DNA of 18,757 nt from the NCBI GenBank assembly GCA_038211295.1, contig JBBQVS010000077.1, forward strand, positions 1-18,757, written 5' to 3'. Position 1 is the stretch's first letter. The number at the start of each line of letters is the position of its first letter. Source of the DNA: JBBQVS01 sp038211295 (GTDB lineage Bacteria; Chloroflexota; Ktedonobacteria; Ktedonobacterales; Ktedonobacteraceae). Below the pieces are notes generated by a model. The model had not been told where the DNA came from and made no database searches. It saw only the letters and a list, made by a program, of their open reading frames with translations. A program made the translations under genes and the position numbers. Below, piece by piece: positions 9,355-16,400 of this stretch.

Positions 9355-9395
9355 AAAAAAACACAGATGTCTTCCTAAGATGTCTGTGTTTTTTT
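9355..9395 (+). terminator. Strong intrinsic terminator after the small membrane gene
   Basis: A7 (9355-9361) and T7 (9389-9395) flank a stem in which CACAGA pairs with TCTGTG and the inner bases pair, with two G.U, around a CCT loop (9374-9376). It would work on the plus strand after the 52-codon gene. The flanking A-run means it could also terminate minus-strand transcripts. Confidence 0.9.
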
Positions 9396-9428
9396 GGGGA
9401 AAATTGCTCACTTCGTAGTATCTTGATG

Positions 9429-9437
9429 TGAGATAAT
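9429..9437 (+). promoter_or_regulatory. Candidate extended -10 promoter of the adenosyltransferase gene
   Basis: TGAGATAAT matches an extended -10 element. No good -35 is found 16-18 bp upstream. The predicted start is about 9444, leaving a leader of about 37 nt with AGAG 6 nt before ATG 9481. Confidence 0.35.
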
Positions 9438-9480
9438 ATGTTTTGTACTGAGTTGTGTACTGAAGAAAGCAGAGAAAATT

Positions 9481-10023
9481 ATGGCGAAGGTGACAACTGG
9501 CGCGGGCGACACAGGCTATACAGGTTTGTTAGGCGCGGAGCGGGTCGCGAAATATGACCCACGCCCCGATACATTTGGGACGGTTGACGAAGCGACCTCG
9601 GCGTTAGGATTGGCGCGTGCAATGGCGCAAGACCAGAAGGTCAAAGATATCATTTACCGCGTGCAGCAGGAACTCTATCTTTTAATGGGCGAACTCGCGA
9701 CGACGCCCGAAAACTACGAGAAAATGGGCCTGCGTATGACAATCGAGCATGTGCAACACCTTGAGCAGGTAGAAGAACAACTCAAACAAGAGGTGGAGAT
9801 TCCTAACAAGTTTATTATTCCAGGCGATACTCTCGATGGAGCCGCGCTTGACCTCGCGCGTGCGATTATCCGCAGAGCTGAGCGTATGACGGTAAAATTG
9901 TTGCATGATGGCGTCATTGAGAACGGGGAAGTTGTACGCTATCTTAACCGCCTCTCTGACCTCATCTTTATTCTCGCCCGTTACATCGAGGTCAAATCTT
10001 CAGTTGCGGAGTTGCCGCAATAA
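9481..10023 (+). CDS. PduO-type cob(I)alamin adenosyltransferase
   Basis: This enzyme family transfers the 5'-deoxyadenosyl group of ATP to cob(I)alamin, making coenzyme B12. At 180 residues it has the normal length for the trimeric, all-helical PduO/MMAB-type fold. Visible signatures are the N-terminal ATP-binding loop TTGAGDTGYTGLLG (5-18), FGTVDEATSALGLARA (32-47), the RRAER helix (131-135) and LNRLSDLIFILAR (155-167). The N-terminal loop departs from the common Y-T-(R/K)-x-G-D-x-G form (here V-T-T-G-A-G-D-T-G) and the second half is divergent (FIIPGDTLDGAALDLARA), but the key Gly, Asp, Arg and Asn-Arg positions are kept. AGAG lies 6 nt before the ATG. It stands alone, with a terminator before it and a regulated gap after it. 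No cobalamin riboswitch is visible upstream. Confidence 0.92.
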   Translation: MAKVTTGAGDTGYTGLLGAERVAKYDPRPDTFGTVDEATSALGLARAMAQDQKVKDIIYRVQQELYLLMGELATTPENYEKMGLRMTIEHVQHLEQVEEQLKQEVEIPNKFIIPGDTLDGAALDLARAIIRRAERMTVKLLHDGVIENGEVVRYLNRLSDLIFILARYIEVKSSVAELPQ

Positions 10024-10038
10024 GAATTCCACATTACG

Positions 10039-10067
10039 TTGCAGGGACACGAAGCAAAACGTATAAG
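10039..10067 (+). promoter_or_regulatory. Promoter after the adenosyltransferase gene
   Basis: TTGCAG (10039-10044) and TATAAG (10062-10067) are 17 bp apart on the plus strand. The predicted start is about 10074, leaving either a 240-nt leader for the sigma factor gene or a short RNA ending at the terminator at 10161-10197. Confidence 0.5.
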
Positions 10068-10134
10068 GGTGGTCTCCCAGTAAATGTTCAGCCGATACCC
10101 AATTAGAGTGGCAAAGAGTAAACTTCCCTGAAAA

Positions 10135-10150
10135 TGTGATATATCTCACA
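10135..10150. promoter_or_regulatory. CRP/FNR-like binding palindrome
   Basis: TGTGA-TATATC-TCACA matches the classical CRP half-sites and six-base spacing exactly, with AAA before it as in the consensus. It lies about 60-75 bp downstream of the start predicted from the 10039-10067 promoter, where bound protein would act as a roadblock, and about 165 bp upstream of the sigma factor start. The alternative is an RNA hairpin. Confidence 0.4.
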
Positions 10151-10160
10151 GTATTTTCGC

Positions 10161-10197
10161 GATATTCCCTGCATACTATTGGAGGGAATATCTTTTT
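10161..10197 (+). terminator. Intrinsic terminator between adenosyltransferase and sigma factor genes
   Basis: GATATTCCCT (10161-10170) and AGGGAATATC (10183-10192) form a perfect 10-bp stem with a 12-nt loop, followed by TTTTT (10193-10197). It lies 138 bp after the adenosyltransferase stop and 117 bp before the sigma factor start. Confidence 0.85.
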
Positions 10198-10275
10198 GTC
10201 TATGAACTGTCTCACATTTCTTCTTTCTTTTACGCGACGAAGCGAACCCTTTATGCATTGATACTACTAGAGAAT

Positions 10276-10299
10276 CTGAATTCAGCCAGACTGCTGAAT
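10276..10299. promoter_or_regulatory. CTGAAT/ATTCAG repeats before the sigma factor gene
   Basis: CTGAATTCAG (10276-10285) is a perfect 10-bp palindrome. It overlaps a second inverted repeat, ATTCAGC (10280-10286) with GCTGAAT (10293-10299), separated by 6 bp. Three copies of the hexamer thus lie 15-38 bp before ATG 10314. It may be an operator, or an mRNA stem affecting translation, since only a weak GGGA precedes the start. Confidence 0.4.
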
Positions 10300-10313
10300 A
10301 CTGATGGGATCAA

Positions 10314-10901
10314 ATGAACGCAGTGGAAGACGACTCTCACCTGACTCTTGAAGCTGTGCATGGCTCAATAGAGGCATTCGAGAAGCTTGTAACACAATAT
10401 GAACCGCGTGTCAGGCGTATGATTTATGGACTCACACAAGACGTACAACTCACGCAAGACCTTTGCCAAGAAACGTTTCTCTCAGCATATAAGGCGTTGC
10501 CGCGTATGGATGGTGCTGAGTTGCGTTTCGCGCCCTGGCTCTATCGTATTGCGCTCAATCAGGTACGCAGCGAATGGCGTCGTCGCAAGCATGTCACTGT
10601 GATTCCGTTTTCGACGCCATCGGGAAGCAACGACGAAGGTTTTGACGAAGCCAATCAGGATATCATCATGAGCAACGAGCAATTTGAAGAGAGTGTTGTC
10701 CAGCGTGACCTGGTGCAACGCGTTCTTGCTCAACTGCCCCATGCTTCGGCAATGTGCCTTTTGTTGGACGCGGAAGGATACTCGTATAACGAAATCGCGG
10801 AAGCCATGCAAGATACGCTTTCCGCAGTACGAAGCAGATTGGCGCGTGCGCGTCAGTCGTTTCAGCGCATCTACACAGGACTCGACCAAGAAGGAAAATA
10901 A
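10314..10901 (+). CDS. ECF-family RNA polymerase sigma factor
   Basis: An extracytoplasmic-function sigma-70 factor that would direct RNA polymerase to a small stress or envelope regulon. Its 195 residues suit the two-domain ECF architecture. Region 2 spans about 18-93, with LTQDLCQETFLSAYKALPR (46-64) and the region 2.4 stretch APWLYRIALNQVRSEWRRRK (73-92). An acidic linker follows (about 100-128). Region 4 (about 130-187) carries GYSYNEIAEAMQDTLSAVRSRLARAR, the helix-turn-helix that reads the -35 element. The stop overlaps the start of the next gene by one base (TAATG), so the two are translationally coupled, as is usual for sigma/anti-sigma pairs. The immediate upstream sequence has CTGAAT repeats and no clear sigma70 promoter, leaving room for autoregulation. 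The exact ECF group cannot be told from sequence alone. Confidence 0.92.
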   Translation: MNAVEDDSHLTLEAVHGSIEAFEKLVTQYEPRVRRMIYGLTQDVQLTQDLCQETFLSAYKALPRMDGAELRFAPWLYRIALNQVRSEWRRRKHVTVIPFSTPSGSNDEGFDEANQDIIMSNEQFEESVVQRDLVQRVLAQLPHASAMCLLLDAEGYSYNEIAEAMQDTLSAVRSRLARARQSFQRIYTGLDQEGK

Positions 10902-12478
10902 TGAAGGACGACGATCAGGACTCGTATAAGCCCACATATACGCAGAGTCTCCCCCCGTGCTCAAAAAATAGCCAGTGCCTTGACTTTGTAGACGAACTAA
11001 GTGCAGGTACAGCGCAGAATGGAGCCATGCCAGAGGACGAGCGAGACGCGAAAAACCTGGAACTGTTGCGCCTCCATGTTCCAACTTGTCCGACCTGCAC
11101 TTCAACACTTATCCACGCACGCGCGATGGTTGCGCAACAGCGTCGTGCACTACGTGCAATATTGGATGAGGGCGAGCAAAAAGTTCCTTCGACAACCGCA
11201 CATATTATGATGGCTTTGCGGCAAGAGCAACAGAAGGTACTTGTCAGCATAAACACGCCGCGCCGAAACGTGTCGTCTATTGTCCCCTTTCCCCAGGGAC
11301 GTGAGATTGAGACGCCCCTGCCAAAGCGGACGGGACGCGGCTTGTACGTCTTCGCGCTCGCGGCAGTCGCGGCTTTGCTCGTCGCCTCGTTTGGCTTTTT
11401 TAGCTATATTTTACCGCTCCGCTCCGTGACGACTGCGAGTAGTGCTGTACCCATGCGAAGTTCTATCATTCCCACACCTATCGTGACACAAAATACTGCC
11501 AATCCTCCTGCTGTACTCACAACGTGGTCATCAGTGGTTATTACCTATCAAATTAACAACACTACAATAATCGCCAACTATAATCCACTTTCCCAGAAAG
11601 GTGTGACACTGGCGACCTCACCTTATGCTGATACAACCGTCAATGGTGTATCGCACCTTGGACACATGATACTGTATTCAACCTATGATGGCCTGAAAAC
11701 ATCTTATTATATCTATCCGCAAGCGACAACGCACGCGGTCTACAGCACCGCGGAGAAAGATGGTTCCGCAGTCTGGAGCACGGATGATCGCTACGTGTTC
11801 ATCAGTACCACACGGGGTGTCGCGCAGGTAGATGTACAGACGCGTCAGACTCGTACAATTCTGCCGATGCTTGCGTCAACCGCGTTGCTCAACTATCGTG
11901 ACGGCTATCTCTATTTCATCAAAGGTTATCAGGGGCAAGCGTATGTATCGGAAGGCGTTCTCTACCGCGCTGATCTCGCGACTGAACACACGCAAGCGAT
12001 CACTCCCTGCGAGCGTGGAACCAATTTTTGGATAAGCCCCGGTGGCCTGACGGTGTACTATGCGTGTCCTTATCAAGATACTTCCCTCTATGCAGTGAGA
12101 AGTGATGGTGTTGGTGCGCGTGTCTTTCGTTCTACCACAAATACAATGGTCGGGTATGTAGAAAATGGTTCGCCTTTGACGGTGACGCCTGTGGATGGGA
12201 AGTCTCAGATAGTACAACGTGATCTGGCAGACCCGATACAGGACAAAGTTTTATTAAAGGATGTCGCCCCCGGAGCACAAACAGTTACACCTGATTCCGT
12301 CGCGGTTGCCCCCTACGGACAGGTACTTGTGGCAAAAGGAATGTACAATGGAAGCGATGTCACGACGGCACAACTCTGGTATAGTGACCTCCAAAGTGGC
12401 AAAAGCCAAAAATTGAAGTTGGAACCAAACGCGCACAATCCCCTCGCGATAGGTTGGGACAAACTAGCAGTGAGCTAA
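10901..12478 (+). CDS. Membrane-anchored anti-sigma-like protein with zinc-finger N-terminus and beta-propeller
   Basis: Probably the anti-sigma factor for the upstream ECF sigma. The cytoplasmic part (1-145) carries a zinc-binding pattern of the ZAS/zf-HC2 type: Cys26 and then H59-x3-C63-x2-C66, followed by a basic helix. One transmembrane helix lies at about 147-172 (YVFALAAVAALLVASFGFF). The remaining 350 residues are extracytoplasmic and made of short beta-rich repeats, for example VWSTDDRYVFISTT and FWISPGGLTVYYACP, like TolB/WD40-type propeller blades. This large outside domain suggests that it senses an envelope or extracellular signal itself. Two extra Cys (in ITPCERG and YYACPYQ) could form a disulphide. 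The start is fixed by the TAATG overlap with the sigma gene, whose GAAGGA supplies the ribosome site. The sensing role is inference. Confidence 0.82.
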   Translation: MKDDDQDSYKPTYTQSLPPCSKNSQCLDFVDELSAGTAQNGAMPEDERDAKNLELLRLHVPTCPTCTSTLIHARAMVAQQRRALRAILDEGEQKVPSTTAHIMMALRQEQQKVLVSINTPRRNVSSIVPFPQGREIETPLPKRTGRGLYVFALAAVAALLVASFGFFSYILPLRSVTTASSAVPMRSSIIPTPIVTQNTANPPAVLTTWSSVVITYQINNTTIIANYNPLSQKGVTLATSPYADTTVNGVSHLGHMILYSTYDGLKTSYYIYPQATTHAVYSTAEKDGSAVWSTDDRYVFISTTRGVAQVDVQTRQTRTILPMLASTALLNYRDGYLYFIKGYQGQAYVSEGVLYRADLATEHTQAITPCERGTNFWISPGGLTVYYACPYQDTSLYAVRSDGVGARVFRSTTNTMVGYVENGSPLTVTPVDGKSQIVQRDLADPIQDKVLLKDVAPGAQTVTPDSVAVAPYGQVLVAKGMYNGSDVTTAQLWYSDLQSGKSQKLKLEPNAHNPLAIGWDKLAVS

Positions 12479-12775
12479 AGCCTGTTGCGCCCGCACTCAC
12501 TTGTACTACTATATGCTCTGTATTATATTATGTACTGCTTTTATGCATAAAAGATTGGTCTGTTCTAAATCTTCTTTTACTTCTGCAAAATATTACGTGC
12601 TTTAAATCAAATACTCACGGGCTAAGCATTAATAAAAACAAGTGTTACTGCACTGATCGAAATAAGTTATATCTAGTTTGAAATATTTTCAAGCATACAC
12701 CTGGTTGTATTGCGGTCAGATGTAAAAGTAACATAGTGTACCCCTTACAAAATGATGCAGTCGCACTTTTGTATG
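12479..12775. other. A+T-rich gap between convergent genes
   Basis: Noticeably richer in A+T than the flanking coding DNA. It separates the 3' ends of the anti-sigma-like gene (plus) and the O-methyltransferase (minus). It contains the 16-bp palindrome at 12538-12553, TTGAAA-TAT-TTTCAA (12678-12692), and, read on the minus strand, a weak AGTG/CACT hairpin followed by TGTTTTTATT (about 12632-12654) that could end the O-methyltransferase transcript. I see no gene in it; the short open frame that starts inside the anti-sigma gene has no ribosome site. Confidence 0.5.
12538..12553. repeat. Perfect 16-bp palindrome
   Basis: CTTTTATGCATAAAAG reads identically on both strands. No T-run follows on either strand, so it is not a standard intrinsic terminator. 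It may be a protein-binding site or a cruciform-prone spot in A+T-rich DNA. Confidence 0.6.
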
Positions 12776-13486
12776 TCAGTTCTTTTCGGGCAGAACAATG
12801 GAGATGGTGAAGCCGTCAGTGCCGTTGGTGAAGCTGTCTTCCATTGCCAGTGCGAGTGATTGCAGGCATGGGTTTTGGGCCACGTTTTTGTTGTATTGCG
12901 CGACAGCTTTTTCTAGCGGATCGGTGACTTGCGTCGGGTCGAGAAGCCTGTTGCCACGTATACAGTTGTCGGCGACGATGATGCTACCGGGACGCGTCAG
13001 ACGCAAAGCCCATTCGAGATACTGTGGGTACGGTTGTTTGTCGGCGTCGATAAAAACGAGATCGAAGGGTGCCTCACCTGTCAGAGTGGGGAGCAGATCA
13101 AGAGCTTTCCCAACGCGTACCTCTGCCCGATCCGCGACACCCGCGTGAACAAATGTGTTGTAGACAAGAGTGGCATGGGTCGGGTCTAGCTCCAATGTGA
13201 GCAATCGCCCGCCTGCTGGCAGTGCGCGAGCGAGCCAGATACCGCTATAGCCCGCGAGCGAGCCAATTTCCAGTATGTTGTGTGCGTTACAGAGCGTCGC
13301 CAGCATTTGCAGAAACTTGCCCTGAATGGGCGAAATCTGAACTGCCGGCATTCCCGCCGCCTCTGCTGTCGCGAGCGCGTAGCGTAGCCCTTCATCTTCC
13401 GGGGCGAAAAGCTGTGTGATGTTTTGCTCTATGCTCTCGCGCGTCCGGGCATGTTGCTGCAATCGCGCGAACGTTTCATTCACCAT
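12776..13486 (-). CDS. SAM-dependent O-methyltransferase (caffeoyl-CoA/catechol type)
   Basis: A class I SAM methyltransferase of the O-methyltransferase family 3 group, which methylates hydroxyls of catechol-like small molecules with help from a divalent metal. From ATG 13486 (236 residues): ISPIQGKFLQML (51-62), the SAM-binding motif ILEIGSLAGYSGIWLA (71-86), the acidic end of strand 2 LLTLELDP (95-102), FIDADKQPYPQYL (145-157) with a metal-ligand Asp, and VADN (171-174) supplying the other Asp and Asn ligands. The frame is open up to 13546, but AGAAGGAG lies 7 nt before ATG 13486, and this ATG overlaps the stop of the SARP gene (TGATG). The gene is therefore the second cistron of that operon and translationally coupled to it. 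The natural substrate cannot be told from the sequence. Confidence 0.9.
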   Translation of the reverse strand: MVNETFARLQQHARTRESIEQNITQLFAPEDEGLRYALATAEAAGMPAVQISPIQGKFLQMLATLCNAHNILEIGSLAGYSGIWLARALPAGGRLLTLELDPTHATLVYNTFVHAGVADRAEVRVGKALDLLPTLTGEAPFDLVFIDADKQPYPQYLEWALRLTRPGSIIVADNCIRGNRLLDPTQVTDPLEKAVAQYNKNVAQNPCLQSLALAMEDSFTNGTDGFTISIVLPEKN

Positions 13487-16400
13487 CAAAAAACTCCTTC
13501 TTTGACTGTACGCACCGTATAGTTTGAGAGTACAAGGTCTACCCACGAGAAGTCAATAGTGGCATGAGAGGTATTGAAGATGGCGTGGGCCTCGCGTAGG
13601 TAATCGAGGCCGCGCTGATATGCGCTTCCTGGCGTTGCGTCGGTATCACGTTGTACCAATGTAACCCCATAGCCATGTAACGCACGTGCGTAATCCAGGC
13701 GTAACCCCTGTTCCCGAAAAATTCGTAAGGCTTGCTCAAAATAGGTGTCAGCCTCGACATATCTGCCCTGCTCCGCGAGAACGCGCCCAAGTAGATGCTG
13801 TGCGCGACCAACCACGCGTACCGTCTCTTGCGTTTGCGCCTCTTGTAATGTCTGTACCGCTATACGCTCCGCCAGCGCGAGATCGTCGCGCAAAAAGTGA
13901 ACAGTTGCCAGTAGCAGTTTACAATCTATAATCGTCTCGATCTCAACATCTTCCTGTGAAATTGCGCGTTGCAGCGTAGACTTCGCGCGAAGCAGTAGAC
14001 GCTTGCAGGTGGTAGATGACCGTTCGCTCTTTTCTGCTCCCAGTGGTTGCAGCTTGCAGGCAATAATCGCCTCCATGATACGTAGGTCGCCCAGGCTCGC
14101 GAGCGCGAAACGGATGCAACGCGAATTTTTGATGGCGCGGGCAACACGCAATGCGCGATGAAGGTTTGTCGCAGCCTCGTGCAGATAGCCCAGGTCCTGC
14201 TGCACATCCGCCAACACGACACAGCACCAACTGATATGTTCGCGGTCATTTATGCGCTCCGCCAGCGCGAGACTGCGCTTGAACCATGCCTCCGCTTCGA
14301 GCAGGTCGCCGGAGCGATACGCGACATCGCCCAGGTTGCCTGTGATAAAGGCGGTGTTTGGGAGGTCGCCGGAGCGTTCCGCCAGGTCGAGCGCGTGATG
14401 CAATACCTTACGAGCAGCGGCGTGTTCGCTTTTCATAATATAGACCGCGCCCAGATTGCCACTTACGCGCACAACCTCCGAGATACGTTCCTGCCGCTCA
14501 TATTCTGCGAGTGCGATAAGCATGTAGCGTTGCCCGTCGTTGGTGCGTCCAACACTTGCTTCAAGCACACCTAGTAGTTCGTAGCCATATGCTAAATCCA
14601 CAGGATCGCCACAGAGTGCGCGTTCCGTGCGTGTCTGTAGCGTCGTTTGCCTCCGTCGCTCCGCGTCTCTTGGTTCTTGTGTAGGTGAGTGTTCCACAAA
14701 TTGCTCAAGCATCGCGATGGCCTCTTGCGAATACCGTCGTGCCTCCTGGTAATTCCCTTCGTAGCGCAAAAGTGTTCCTGTGAGAAGATGCAAACATGCC
14801 CACGCAGGGCAAACATATATGTTCGCCTCTGCTAGCACCGCTTTTCCTTGCTCACACCCTTCGTATGCTTTGTCATAGGTGCCAGTTGCCAACCAGGTAA
14901 GCACAATTTCATGCCAGAACAAGGCTTGCCTCTGTGCTTCTAGCTTGTAAATCTTCTCTTTATCAGTCTCAGTCGCATATAGATGTTGCTGAAATAGTGT
15001 GCCTGTGCGAAGCGAAAGAATACACTCGTACAGGGTACGCGCCTCCTCAAAGCTGCCCAGTACAATGTTACATTGAGCTGTGAGTTCGACTAAGCGACAT
15101 AAATGCGGCATGTCGGGTGTGATTATAGCGGGTGATGTGAGCAGGCGAGATGTGATATGTTGTACTGTAACGGCATCAGGCGCGTTTTCGGAAATACTGG
15201 CACCGACAAGGGCGAGCAGTGCCTGTAAGTAGTAGTAGTGTGCTTCAAAGTACGCCGTAAGCGAGTATGCTTGATTACCCGCGAGTTCCGCATAGTGGGC
15301 GACATCCTGAGCATTACCGCCGCCCTTGCGTAGATGGTTGAAGATTGCCGCAGCTACCTTTTCCTGTGCGGAAAGTGCTTGCGTCGCTTTGATAGCTTCT
15401 GCGGCGCGTCTGTGCATCTGCGCCCGTCGCGCCGCAGAAAGGCGTTCGTAGAGGTGACTTACAATCAGTGGATGCCAGAAATGGTAGGTGATATTCGCGC
15501 CCGTCCCCTGCTCCGTCAGCAAACCCTCTTGCAACACCTCGTCCAACAGATCAAGTACAGCGTCTTCTGGATACTCGTGCGCCATTGGCAACAACTGGCA
15601 TAGCTCGAAGGAGCCACCCAGTACCGCTGCCTTGCTTAACAGCGTCTGACACTCGGCACTTAGCCTGCGTAAGCGTCGCTCCAAGAGTGCCGCGACTGCA
15701 TCGGGTAACGAACGGCGTGGAAAAAGATCACTGCTTGCCTGCGTGATATTCGTGGTAAAAAGCGAACCATATGGGAGCGCGTTCTGCACTTCTTTCGCAT
15801 TTTCATACGAACGTGCGGTTGTCTCGATGTAACGCGCCAGCTCTTCCGCGAAGAAAGGATTACCTGCCGCCTGTGTTTGAATGCTCTCTATCATATCTTT
15901 GGGTAGGTATGATACAAGCGTCCCGATCTGTGATTGCGTCAAGGGTTGTATCGCGAGTGTCACAATCGCCTGCTCGCGCCGAAGATCACCCACGAGCGCA
16001 CGCAGTTTGTGTGTCGGCGTCAACTCGCTGTCACGACATGTCCCGACAACCAAAACACGCTGTTCTTGCAAGTGGTGTGTCAGATAGGTAAGCAGTTCCA
16101 GGCTACTATCGTCAGTCCAGTGGAGGTCATCCAGCACAAGTAGTAATGGATGCATCGCGCTGAGTGTACTAATCAGTCCCAGTACAGCTTCCCACAGGTG
16201 GAGCCGTTCTTGCTCATAGGAAAGCGTTAGCTTTGTGGCAGCAGAGGATAGTTGAGAGAACTCTGGCAGGAGCATCCGTAACCGCTCAAGCTGAACGCGC
16301 AACGGAAGTTGCGATGCAGGAGTCGCTTCTGTGTCGCCGTTCTCCATTTCGTCGAGCGTTACTGGTGACGATGCATAGGTGAGAGGAATGCCTTTTAGCA

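Larger units (their letters stand above)
10074..10197 (+). ncRNA. Candidate small RNA or attenuated leader, about 124 nt
   Basis: The unit is bounded by the promoter at 10039-10067 and the intrinsic terminator at 10161-10197 and has no convincing ORF. Internally it contains the palindrome TGTGATATATCTCACA, which could also fold as a 5-bp stem. No known RNA family was recognised. It could equally be the leader of the downstream sigma factor operon, with conditional read-through. Confidence 0.3.

Noticed and set aside
9400..9480. Possible cobalamin riboswitch before the adenosyltransferase gene
   Set aside because: The leader predicted from the -10 is only about 37 nt and no B12-box-like conserved core is visible.
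10482..11108. 208-codon open frame antisense to the sigma and anti-sigma genes
   Set aside because: It lies wholly opposite two well-supported coupled genes, has no recognisable domain and no ribosome site; it is a shadow frame.
12454..12681. 75-codon plus-strand frame across the convergent gap
   Set aside because: It begins inside the anti-sigma gene, has no ribosome site and shows a composition typical of non-coding A+T-rich DNA.
13487..13546. 20-residue N-terminal extension of the O-methyltransferase
   Set aside because: AGAAGGAG and the TGATG overlap fix the start at 13486; the extension lies inside the SARP coding end.
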